Below are positions 7,992 to 15,270 of a DNA stretch of 23,568 nucleotides, one piece after another; position 1 is the stretch's first letter; each line of letters starts with the position of its first letter. The notes under the pieces are model-generated. The model did not search any database, had not been told where the DNA came from, and saw only the letters and a program-made list of their open reading frames with translations. Location: the IMG/VR virus record IMGVR_UViG_3300042556_001817, positions 1 to 23,568 of that record. The stretch is one strand, 5' to 3'. This DNA comes from a virus. The position numbers were made by a program, and so were the translations under genes.

Positions 7992-9437
7992 TTACGATTT
8001 TACGTTTATAAGTTTATGTTTGTCAAATATTGTATCAGTATTAATATATGTATATTTCATATTATTTATACCATCATTTTTATAATTAATATTCCCTTGT
8101 TGCATTTCTAATATGTATCTTTTTTCATTTTTTGCTGTGGTGTCTCCTTTTGCCCATTTATCAATTCCACCAACATTTATTAAACCCTCAGTTTGATGTG
8201 GTAAACATTTAAATTTACCATCACGTCTATGTGGTAATATGGTATGTGGTATTATTATATCTTCATTTTCAAAAGAAACATTTTTAATATTAAATTGTGT
8301 ATTTTCTACATTGTTTTTAATTTTATTATTTGCAAATGATAAATCAAATATCATTCCATTTTCTATATTATTTTTATGCAATGATTTTATCTCATTTGGA
8401 GTTAAACATCTATCCCACATTTTTATTTTAGATATATTTCCTTTAAAATATTTAGAATTAGTATCACTTTGAGTTGGTGAATATCCTATATAAAAATCTT
8501 CCATTCCATATCTTTTTAATGGTTCTTCAAAAATTAATGGTGATAGAGTTCCAGTTCCTAATCTTGCATCACTTTCTCTACCATTTAAATAAAAATGTAT
8601 TTTTTTATTTACTGTATCAACTGACATGGTTACCCAGCTCCATTGGTTTTCATATCTTTTAATCCATTGATATAGATGTTGTTTTTTTCTATCCCATAAC
8701 ATGGCAGTATATGCTCTACTATTATTAAACGATATACCCCAATCAAAACCTGGTTTTCTAAGAATTGGATATTCACAAAACCTTCTTTCGGTGTCACCAA
8801 TCAAATAAATAGGAACCTTTTCTATCTGTTGTTCTGCTTTTACTAATATAGAAACAGTATGAGAGTTTGATATAGCATTTCTTAATTTAATATTAACTGG
8901 AAATGATATTTTTGAATTTTTACCATTGAAATATCCAGTTGTATCATTTTCGTTATAATCTAATTTGGTTTTTTCGACATATCCTTCCATTACACATCTC
9001 CAAAATAGGTCATCGTCTTCCATTCCCCAATCCCAATAATCATTCGAATAACCATTGGTTTTTTCTACTTGCTCTTTTGAGAATATAACTGCTCCACCAA
9101 AGTATTCCTCATACTTTAATTGATAATCAGATTGTGAAATACGAACCGCAATGTGTTGAGGGTTATCAATTGGAAATGAATAATCACAACTATCATCTTC
9201 AGGCACCATATCAATATCATGCCAAACGATATAATCACATCCATCATCAAATGCGTATTTTGCGGCAATGTTCTTCATTAAACCTCTATTAAAAAGTTTA
9301 TCATCACATTGGTGTGCCAAATAAATGGTATGTTCTATTCCTCTTTCTGTTAAGAATTTTGAAACATGTGGAACGAACACTTTCATATGTTCTTCTCTAT
9401 TTCGATATGGTACGCATACTCCTAATTTGTGGTTCAT
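7992..9437 (-). CDS. GT7 galactosyltransferase-like protein with inserted LamG domain, copy 1
   Basis: A 481-residue protein. The N-terminal 155 residues match beta-1,4-galactosyltransferase (GT7) motifs: V-P-Y-R-N-R-E-E-H at 9-17, F-N-R-G at 49-52, the metal-binding H-D-I-D-M-V-P at 73-79, Y-F-G-G at 112-115, and W-D-W-G-M-E-D-D-D-L at 135-144. Residues about 165-395 form a LamG-like beta-sandwich (I-H-F-Y-L-N-G, K-Y-F-K-G-N-I-S-K-I-K-M-W-D-R). GT7 sequence then resumes: L-P-H-R-R-D at 401-406 matches the I-R-H-S-R-D segment of B4GalT1, whose His binds metal, and N-D-G-I-N-N-M-K-Y at 454-462 matches the D-G-L-N-S-L-x-Y end motif. The lectin domain is therefore inside the catalytic domain. 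The start overlaps the copy 2 stop by ATGA. Sugar transfer is likely; donor and acceptor unknown. Confidence 0.8.
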   Translation of the reverse strand: MNHKLGVCVPYRNREEHMKVFVPHVSKFLTERGIEHTIYLAHQCDDKLFNRGLMKNIAAKYAFDDGCDYIVWHDIDMVPEDDSCDYSFPIDNPQHIAVRISQSDYQLKYEEYFGGAVIFSKEQVEKTNGYSNDYWDWGMEDDDLFWRCVMEGYVEKTKLDYNENDTTGYFNGKNSKISFPVNIKLRNAISNSHTVSILVKAEQQIEKVPIYLIGDTERRFCEYPILRKPGFDWGISFNNSRAYTAMLWDRKKQHLYQWIKRYENQWSWVTMSVDTVNKKIHFYLNGRESDARLGTGTLSPLIFEEPLKRYGMEDFYIGYSPTQSDTNSKYFKGNISKIKMWDRCLTPNEIKSLHKNNIENGMIFDLSFANNKIKNNVENTQFNIKNVSFENEDIIIPHTILPHRRDGKFKCLPHQTEGLINVGGIDKWAKGDTTAKNEKRYILEMQQGNINYKNDGINNMKYTYINTDTIFDKHKLINVKS

Positions 9438-10855
9438 ATTGATACTGTAATATGTGTTTGATTTCCTACTGTTGATTTACTTAACTCTTTAAATTCTAAA
9501 TTAGACAATCCGTCATGTTTTGTATTTTTATGACCAGGTGCAACTTCATTTATATATCGTAACTGATTATATCTGGTTGTTATATTTTTCCAAGAACCAT
9601 TTACGAAACCATTTTCTTCATGTGGTAATAATTCAAAAGTGCAATCTCTCCTATATGGTATATAAATTGGTTTAGTATCTTCTATTTGATATCCCACAAT
9701 TTCACAATTCATTATTTTTCCGTCATTTTTATTTCCACTTAAATCCATTAAATTATATGATTTTATGAATTTTGCATCATAATATAATTTTAAATAGTCG
9801 GCTGATTCGTAATCACCAAAATTTTGTGTTAAACCAAAAAATTTATTAGTTGATATTTCTCTAATCTCATCATCGTTCAATATAGTATTATATATTGCAA
9901 CCGAACTAATTAAACCTTGAAAATATTTGTTGTTATTATTTCTTTTTGGGTCACCTGCACCTAAATATAATTTTATTTGTCTTCTATAATTGTATACATT
10001 ATCTTTCATTATTTTTTTATCAACCAATTTACCATCTTGATACATTTTAATTTCTTTCGTATCTGGATTTATGGTGGCCACAATCGTAGTTTTATAGTTT
10101 GGTTTGATATCCGAATTTATATAATTAATACTTTCGGATTCATCGTATATTTCAAAATTGTATCTAGAATATGAATTAAAGTTGATATTTAAATCTAAAC
10201 CAGGAACACTTAATACGGAAAATGTATCGTCATATTCCTCAGTATTGCAATGGAGTTCATCTGGAAAAAATGATACAAAAATGGTAAAACAATCAACTGG
10301 TTGAATTACATTTTTACATTCAACATATGAATTATGGCCGTTGAATTTTAATGCAGCAGTGTTAGTTGCTGGTTGTTGGATTTCCTTTCTATTTAAATTT
10401 ACATTATGTTCTTTACATCTATGTAATAAATCATCATCTTCATATCCCCATCCCCAATATTCGTTAGAGTAACCATTTATTGCTTCAAATATAGAACTAG
10501 GGAACATTGTTACTCCACCAAAATATTCGTCAAACAAAATTCTATTAAAAGATTTGTCAATTGATATAAAATTTGATGCCAAATGTATAGGATAATTAGA
10601 ATAAGTATAGTCTGCATCTATTGGTATCATATCCACATCATGAAATACAACATAGTCACATTTTAGTTTTTTAGCATAAAAAAATCCTATATTTAATAGT
10701 TTTCCTCTATTAAATATTTTAGCATCATCTTGTTCAACAATAATTAATTCATAAGATATATCCGTATTGTTTAGATAATTTGATATAGCTCTTTTGAATA
10801 TTAGTAATTGTCTATCTCTAGCTCTATATGGAACTATGATACCTAATTTATTCAT
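9434..10855 (-). CDS. GT7 galactosyltransferase-like protein with inserted LamG domain, copy 2
   Basis: A 473-residue paralogue of the next gene with the same nested layout. GT7 N-terminal part: V-P-Y-R-A-R-D-R at 8-15, F-N-R-G at 48-51, H-D-V-D-M-I-P at 72-78, Y-F-G-G at 111-114, W-G-W-G-Y-E-D-D-D-L at 134-143. The LamG-like insert spans about 167-395 (L-K-F-N-G-H-N-S-Y-V, I-K-M-Y-Q-D-G-K-L, K-Y-F-Q-G-L-I-S-S-V-A-I-Y, M-D-L-S-G-N-K-N-D-G). GT7 then resumes with I-P-Y-R-R-D at 399-404 and H-D-G-L-S-N-L-E-F at 447-455, ending in an I-T-V-S-I strand as B4GalT ends in I-T-V-D-I. In the H-x-R-D position expected for the third metal ligand it has Tyr401, while copy 1 keeps His. Its stop and the next start overlap by 4 bases, so the two are probably made in equal amounts. 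Confidence 0.8.
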   Translation of the reverse strand: MNKLGIIVPYRARDRQLLIFKRAISNYLNNTDISYELIIVEQDDAKIFNRGKLLNIGFFYAKKLKCDYVVFHDVDMIPIDADYTYSNYPIHLASNFISIDKSFNRILFDEYFGGVTMFPSSIFEAINGYSNEYWGWGYEDDDLLHRCKEHNVNLNRKEIQQPATNTAALKFNGHNSYVECKNVIQPVDCFTIFVSFFPDELHCNTEEYDDTFSVLSVPGLDLNINFNSYSRYNFEIYDESESINYINSDIKPNYKTTIVATINPDTKEIKMYQDGKLVDKKIMKDNVYNYRRQIKLYLGAGDPKRNNNNKYFQGLISSVAIYNTILNDDEIREISTNKFFGLTQNFGDYESADYLKLYYDAKFIKSYNLMDLSGNKNDGKIMNCEIVGYQIEDTKPIYIPYRRDCTFELLPHEENGFVNGSWKNITTRYNQLRYINEVAPGHKNTKHDGLSNLEFKELSKSTVGNQTHITVSI

Positions 10856-10857
10856 TT

Positions 10858-11025
10858 TTATTTTTGAGCTGCTTTATGAAATTCAGTCAAATAATATTGA
10901 ATACGATTACTCCATTCATCTTTATCAATTTCTTCGAACCAAACGGTCAATGCGTCCAATGAATTTGCAATTTTTTCTAATGCTTTTACTTTTTTTGTTT
11001 CTAATAATAATTCTTCGTCAGTCAT
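10858..11025 (-). CDS. Small helical protein, 55 residues, unknown function
   Basis: An ATG at 11025 opens a 55-codon frame ending in TAA at 10858-10860. The protein is acidic and looks all-helical: an N-terminal L-L-L-E-T-K-K-V-K-A-L-E-K-I amphipathic helix, then W-F-E-E-I-D-K-D-E-W-S-N-R-I-Q-Y-Y-L, whose W-F-E-E-I-D-K-x-E-W pattern I associate with small proteins of marine T4-like phages. It begins after the largest gap in the train (48 bases, with a promoter-like element) and stops 2 bases before the GT7-LamG gene. Spacing and codon use support a real gene. It could be an adaptor for a neighbouring enzyme. I cannot assign a function. Confidence 0.65.
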   Translation of the reverse strand: MTDEELLLETKKVKALEKIANSLDALTVWFEEIDKDEWSNRIQYYLTEFHKAAQK

Positions 11026-11041
11026 AACTTATCTATTTTTA

Positions 11042-11073
11042 GTAATATACGATTTTTTATTTGTATTTCCAAA
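11042..11073 (-). promoter_or_regulatory. Bacteroidota-like promoter candidate inside glycan gene train
   Basis: In the only sizeable gap of the train, the minus strand reads TTTG (11073-11070), 20 bases, then TATATTAC (11049-11042), 16 bases before the small-gene ATG. The layout is the same as in front of the primase (TTTGG, then GTATATT after the same distance). The last half of the -7 element is poor. If real, it would allow the downstream GT7-to-SGNH genes to be expressed separately from the fibre. Confidence 0.3.
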
Positions 11074-11922
11074 TTATATGGATATTATTTTTTTAAATAA
11101 TTTATCCCATTGGCCATATTCTTTAAATCCATCATTTTCAATCATAAATTCTGGATTGGTAATATCAATTTGAAAATTGTTTCTTCTAATAGCTTGATAC
11201 ATTTTAAGATATTCATCCGAATAAGAATAGTCTTTTTTAATATCTGCTACCGATTTAATTCTTTCAAAACACGTGTTATCCCACTTGAAATGATGTACTT
11301 GAACATTGTAATAATGATAAGGTGCAATTAATGGGTGATTCCAACCTTGCCATCTCCAAGTAGTTTGGCCATCTATTTTTGCATAATGTTGACCAGGTGT
11401 AATTTCTATATAACCTTTCATTATACAAACTTTATTAGGACATGCACCACTCATTGGGTATCTAAAAAATCCTGATAATGGAAATTGTTTAAATATATCT
11501 ACATTATCTTTTATTTCAGGAAAAGTACCATCAATTCCAATTCTATCAACAAATCCACCTCTAACTAAATCCCAACCATTTACTTCACAATCTGCAATTA
11601 TTTCATTTAAATCAATTGAATAAATATGAAACTCATCATCATCTGCTACTACCCACCAATCTTCTGGATGCATTAATTTTGTTTCATTATATAATTGAGT
11701 AACATATTCCCAATTATATTTTTCTTTTATTTCTCTTCTTACTATTTTTGCATTTGGAAATTTGGAAACAATTTCTTGTACTGAATCATATGTAGAAAAG
11801 TTTTCCCACTCATATACTACAACAAAAATTTCATCAACAATTTCAGTATAGTGTGACAACATATGACCTAAAGTGTTTGTTCTACTTCCTGTTACTGTAA
11901 CTAATCTTATTTTTTTATTCAT
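11074..11922 (-). CDS. GT2-like glycosyltransferase
   Basis: A 282-residue protein resembling the Glyco_tranf_2_4/GT92-like group of GT-A enzymes: an N-terminal I-R-L-V-T-V-T-G-S-R strand, W-W-V-V-A-D-D-D-E-F at 89-98 giving the DxD metal and nucleotide-sugar site, and V-H-H-F-K-W-D at 209-215, a conserved C-terminal motif of this group. There is no membrane segment, so it acts as a soluble cytoplasmic enzyme. It lies 3 bases after the methyltransferase gene in the same train. Sugar transfer is well supported; donor and acceptor cannot be read from the sequence. Confidence 0.72.
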   Translation of the reverse strand: MNKKIRLVTVTGSRTNTLGHMLSHYTEIVDEIFVVVYEWENFSTYDSVQEIVSKFPNAKIVRREIKEKYNWEYVTQLYNETKLMHPEDWWVVADDDEFHIYSIDLNEIIADCEVNGWDLVRGGFVDRIGIDGTFPEIKDNVDIFKQFPLSGFFRYPMSGACPNKVCIMKGYIEITPGQHYAKIDGQTTWRWQGWNHPLIAPYHYYNVQVHHFKWDNTCFERIKSVADIKKDYSYSDEYLKMYQAIRRNNFQIDITNPEFMIENDGFKEYGQWDKLFKKIISI

Positions 11923-11925
11923 TTA

Positions 11926-12696
11926 TTATTTTCTAGTTAGCATTGCTAAACCAGTGCTAGCAACTTTTTTATCGAACATACGAAAATTTTTTAAATTTAC
12001 CAAATTCCACTCTTCATTTTTTTCTAATTCTTTAATAAATTTTGCAGGGCCATCAAAAGAAACAAAATCTTCCTTAGAATTTTCAGTAACAACAAATGTA
12101 TCATGATATGTTTGGTCAGTATCGTGTATGGTTATTATTCCATTTTCAGACATTATAGTTGAATATAATTCAAAATCCTTTTTAACTCCTTCATATGAAT
12201 GGTCTCCGTCAATGTGTAGATAATCAATTTTAATATCTTGTCTTATAAAATAATCATAAAAAGTTTTTTCAGAAGTTTCTAAAATAACTTGTGGTGAAAA
12301 ATGTTGTCTTAAAAAACTATTTTCTTCAGTCCAATCAGTAAACCCACCAACACCATTTGCAGCATCAATTACAATTGTAGTTCCAATATCACCCCACTCA
12401 GTTGAATTATTTCCTTCAAATATTTTTTGTTCCCATAAATCTTTTCTTGCTTGTGTCATTAATCTTGGAATAAATCCACCTCCTGACCCAATACAGACAC
12501 ATACCTTTGCTCTAATAAACTGAATGAAAGAGTATATCAAAAGTCCATCACCCAAATGTAAATCGGTTGCACCATGTGTCCAACGATATTTAACGGGTTC
12601 TAATATAGTATTTCCCTCATCATCAAATTTATGATTATTCGTAAGATATTCTTTTATTAATTTTTCGTTAAGTAGTTGCATATTTTGGTAACCCAT
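11926..12696 (-). CDS. Class I SAM-dependent methyltransferase (Methyltransf_24-like)
   Basis: A 256-residue Rossmann-fold methyltransferase. Motif I is C-I-G-S-G-G-G-F-I-P at 68-77; the acidic metal/substrate segment I-D-Y-L-H-I-D-G-D-H-S-Y-E-G is at 157-170; and G-I-I-T-I-H-D-T-D is at 186-194. The H-I-D-G-D-H-S-Y motif is typical of Methyltransf_24 and CmcI/macrocin-type O-methyltransferases that methylate sugars and small molecules, so methyl capping of a glycan is a good guess. The first ATG (12696) overlaps the upstream glycosyltransferase by 40 bases; a second ATG at 12681 would cut this to 25 bases. I keep the first because it sits behind an A-rich leader. Confidence 0.8.
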   Translation of the reverse strand: MGYQNMQLLNEKLIKEYLTNNHKFDDEGNTILEPVKYRWTHGATDLHLGDGLLIYSFIQFIRAKVCVCIGSGGGFIPRLMTQARKDLWEQKIFEGNNSTEWGDIGTTIVIDAANGVGGFTDWTEENSFLRQHFSPQVILETSEKTFYDYFIRQDIKIDYLHIDGDHSYEGVKKDFELYSTIMSENGIITIHDTDQTYHDTFVVTENSKEDFVSFDGPAKFIKELEKNEEWNLVNLKNFRMFDKKVASTGLAMLTRK

Positions 12697-13640
12697 TTTT
12701 GTTTATTTGTATATTTTGTTAAACCATCTCTTAATTTACAAAATTCTAAATTTACTTTCTCAAATCCATCTTCTTGTATTTCTAAATATCTTTGATGGAA
12801 TTCTCCTTTACTACTTGCTCTGTATTTGTAATCAATATGTTTCATCCAATCGGTATGTATGATTGGAACTTTACCATTATCAACTGCATCAAATATTGCA
12901 TATCCAAATGGTTCTTTTGTATAACATCCATGAAATATTTGAAAGTTTTTTTGAAAAAAATTATTATGAAAATTATAATCAAATTCCATAAAATTATGAT
13001 AGTCCGAATTGGTTTTCGACCCCTCTAACATTCTTTTGTAATCATATTTGTTTGAAAAAATAATTGATGGAATATAATCTAAATAGTGTGCATTTTTTCT
13101 GGTTTCACATCTTGCAGCATATCCAATTTTATTACTTATTATTCCTGTAAATGGTTTTTTGTTTTTCCATTCATAGTAATTTGTAATTGTTTTGGTTTTT
13201 GGATATTGTTTATGTATTGTGTCTTTTTCATAACCTATCCAAACTATATTTTCCGAATTATTCAATATTTCTTTTTGCCATTCCCAATCTACTTTTGTCA
13301 TTATGTTTTCATAATCAGAATTCAATCCCAACATATCAGGAATAAAAGCATGGACAAATGTAAGATAAACTTTGTGTAAATAGTTTTTAATGATAGGATT
13401 TGGTTTGTAAGAATGGTGTAAAAAAATAATCTTATCACATTCTTTTAATATTCTATCAACTTCTTTTTCATTTTCGTAAGTATAAATTGCACCAAATTCT
13501 TTAATAAAAGGCCTACCATCAATTACGATTTTGTAATCTTCTTTGACTAATGGTAATACATTTTCTATAAAATTATTGCACCACAAATCCGCACCACCAA
13601 TAACATTTTTTCCATAACCTGTTGTAATAAAAACTATCAT
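12657..13640 (-). CDS. GT-B fold glycosyltransferase (GT4-like)
   Basis: A 327-residue protein with features of a GT-B (GT4-type) enzyme: an N-terminal G-G-A-D-L-W at 15-20, corresponding to the glycine-rich acceptor loop; I-G-Y-A-A-R-C-E-T-R-K-N at 172-183, the start of the second Rossmann domain; and E-P-F-G-Y-A-I-F-D-A-V at 243-253, matching the E-x(7)-E nucleotide-sugar motif but with Asp251 for the second Glu. This is followed by G-K-V-P-I-I-H. It is slightly shorter than usual for GT4 proteins. It lies 6 bases after the dioxygenase gene and overlaps the methyltransferase start. Confidence 0.72.
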   Translation of the reverse strand: MIVFITTGYGKNVIGGADLWCNNFIENVLPLVKEDYKIVIDGRPFIKEFGAIYTYENEKEVDRILKECDKIIFLHHSYKPNPIIKNYLHKVYLTFVHAFIPDMLGLNSDYENIMTKVDWEWQKEILNNSENIVWIGYEKDTIHKQYPKTKTITNYYEWKNKKPFTGIISNKIGYAARCETRKNAHYLDYIPSIIFSNKYDYKRMLEGSKTNSDYHNFMEFDYNFHNNFFQKNFQIFHGCYTKEPFGYAIFDAVDNGKVPIIHTDWMKHIDYKYRASSKGEFHQRYLEIQEDGFEKVNLEFCKLRDGLTKYTNKQKWVTKICNYLTKN

Positions 13641-13646
13641 ATATAA

Positions 13647-14720
13647 TTAAATATCTTCATAATGTAAAAATAACTGAATTACGAATTGTCCTTCTTCACA
13701 TTCTAAAGGGTCTCTCCAATGTTCTAATATGTTTCCACTAACCAATGAAGCGTATCCTGTTTTTGTAGGATATTCTATTACATCTCCATTTTTCGTTTTT
13801 ACTTTCAAAGACCAATCTTTATTTATGTTTTCAAATATACATAATGATATTGTGTAATCCAATCCATCTCTATCGGTATGTGAATTTAATGTTGACCCAT
13901 TTTGATAAATTCTAATATATGGATTTGCATTTTTTATTTTTTTATTAACTATACCTTCAACAAATGGCCTAAATCTATCCATCAATTCCCATAGAAAAGG
14001 TAATATTGCACCATATGAATTATTATAGTATCTTTTATCCGTTTCTAATTGCATCAAACCACTATCTTTCGAATCTAATACGATTTTTTTATAAACTTCA
14101 CATTCAGAAGCTTCTAATAATTTAGAAAAATCAAAACAAATTGGTGTTATTTCTTTTTTTATTATTTTTTTCTCAAATGAAGTTTCTCTAACCCAAATTA
14201 TTGCAATCCATTTTGTTCCTGATGTTACAGGTAATCCGGCATGAAAACTATCATAATCCAAAGAACCATCTTCTTTTATATTTTTCCAAATTAATAATCT
14301 ACCAGTTTTTGGATTTATCTTTATATTTTTATTTATAAATTCAGTTTCTCCACCTTCAAAATCATCATTTAAATAAAATAAACAACTATAAACTCTTTGT
14401 CCTCCTGATTCTATTACTTTTGAATAATAATCGGTATTTGGATGAAAAAAATCATGATGCTTTTTATACTCACCACCAATATCATATTTTACTATATGTA
14501 TTTTCTCTTGGTTATCAATAGACATATTTGTCTCTTTGACAATGATATTTTTAATTTTATTTGTCAAAATCGTTTCATCAAATATCCAACAATTTTCTGC
14601 AGTTCTATAACCATCTATGTTTTCACCTAATGTGGAAGATTTTATTAGTTTATTAGAACCATTCTCAATAAGTTCTAAACACTCATCCATCGTCAAAATA
14701 TTATCTAAAATTTTTATCAT
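13647..14720 (-). CDS. Double 2-oxoglutarate/Fe(II) dioxygenase, prolyl 4-hydroxylase-like
   Basis: A 357-residue protein with two double-stranded beta-helix dioxygenase domains in tandem. Domain 1 (about 1-180) is prolyl 4-hydroxylase-like: iron ligands His88 and Asp90 in K-K-H-H-D-F-F, L-F-Y-L-N-D-D-F-E-G-G-E-T-E-F at 114-128, distal His160, and Lys170 in S-G-T-K-W as the likely 2-oxoglutarate anchor. Domain 2 (about 195-357) has I-Y-Q-N-G-S...S-H-T-D-R-D with His281 and Asp283, and distal His334 in L-E-H-W-R-D-P. Both metal sites look complete. P4H-type enzymes hydroxylate proline in Pro-rich proteins. The preceding gene, 10 bases upstream, encodes a long Pro-Thr linker, an obvious candidate substrate (inference). 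Other substrates, such as sugars, are possible. Confidence 0.85.
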   Translation of the reverse strand: MIKILDNILTMDECLELIENGSNKLIKSSTLGENIDGYRTAENCWIFDETILTNKIKNIIVKETNMSIDNQEKIHIVKYDIGGEYKKHHDFFHPNTDYYSKVIESGGQRVYSCLFYLNDDFEGGETEFINKNIKINPKTGRLLIWKNIKEDGSLDYDSFHAGLPVTSGTKWIAIIWVRETSFEKKIIKKEITPICFDFSKLLEASECEVYKKIVLDSKDSGLMQLETDKRYYNNSYGAILPFLWELMDRFRPFVEGIVNKKIKNANPYIRIYQNGSTLNSHTDRDGLDYTISLCIFENINKDWSLKVKTKNGDVIEYPTKTGYASLVSGNILEHWRDPLECEEGQFVIQLFLHYEDI

Positions 14721-14730
14721 AAATTAAATT

Positions 14731-15270
14731 TTAATTACATGCACAATTTGAATTTATATATGACCTAACTGCATAATTAGCGGTACCCGTATATGCAGTT
14801 CCATCCACCAATGAACAACATACTCCCGCGATTGTTATACCACCCAATGGTGGGTCTCCAGCCACCGCAATTGTATATAATGGAAAACTATATGCATTTG
14901 CACCCGTACATCTCACATAGTCGTAGTAATATACCGTAGGTGGTTCCGGTGTCGGCGTAGGTGTTGGTGTCGGTGTCGGCGTAGGTGTTGGTGTAGGCGG
15001 TGGTGGCTCCGGTGTTGGCGGAGGAGGTGTTGGTGGTGGCTCCGGTGTTGGCGGAGGAGGTGTTGGCGTAGGTGTTGGCGTAGGTGTTGGTGTAGGTGTT
15101 GGTGTTGGTGTAGGTGTTGGTGCAGCATGAGTGTATCCTAAAAACTCCTTCATCGAATCCGGTGCACTTTTCCCCGCAGCTGCAGAATACGTTCTTAATG
15201 AATTAGATGAAGAACCTAATTCGGTTTTGATTTGTGACATTTTTACTGGACCTGTTGATGGAATCGGCAT
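14731..15270 (-). CDS. Pro-Thr-rich fibre-tip/adhesin protein
   Basis: A 179-residue protein in three parts. Residues 1-50 carry a widespread phage structural N-terminus: I-P-S-T-G-P-V-K-M-S-Q-I-K-T-E-L-G, then Y-S-A-A-A-G-K-S-A-P-D-S-M-K-E-F-L-G-Y, seen in small tail-associated and adhesin proteins. Residues 51-111 are an almost pure Pro/Thr(/Glu) linker with (Pro-Thr)n runs and an 11-residue duplication. Residues 112-179 are a small Cys-containing domain (Cys121, 151, 152, 176, 178) rich in Gly, Ala, Tyr and Thr, probably the exposed receptor-binding end. Its ATG shares one base with the tail-fibre stop (TAATG), like a fibre/adhesin pair such as T4 gp37/gp38. Location in the virion is inferred. 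Confidence 0.7.
   Translation of the reverse strand: MPIPSTGPVKMSQIKTELGSSSNSLRTYSAAAGKSAPDSMKEFLGYTHAAPTPTPTPTPTPTPTPTPTPTPPPPTPEPPPTPPPPTPEPPPPTPTPTPTPTPTPTPTPEPPTVYYYDYVRCTGANAYSFPLYTIAVAGDPPLGGITIAGVCCSLVDGTAYTGTANYAVRSYINSNCACN
14938..15120. repeat. Hexanucleotide-type repeat tract coding the Pro-Thr linker
   Basis: A 183-base low-complexity tract made mainly of six-base units (GGTGTT, GGTGTA, GGTGTC, GGCGTA) on the plus strand, read on the minus strand as Pro-Thr codons. It contains a 33-base tandem duplication (15002-15034 and 15035-15067, differing only at the last base) coding an 11-residue Pro-rich unit. The tract is far richer in G+C than its surroundings. Units are multiples of three, so slippage would change linker length without breaking the frame. 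Confidence 0.85.

Noticed and set aside
15002-15067. Tandem repeats as a CRISPR-like array
   Set aside because: The copies are directly adjacent without spacers and encode an in-frame protein repeat.
14913-15128. His/Leu/Arg-rich 71-residue frame across the repeat tract
   Set aside because: It is an out-of-frame reading of the Pro-Thr repeat; the low-complexity His content is a by-product of the hexanucleotide units.
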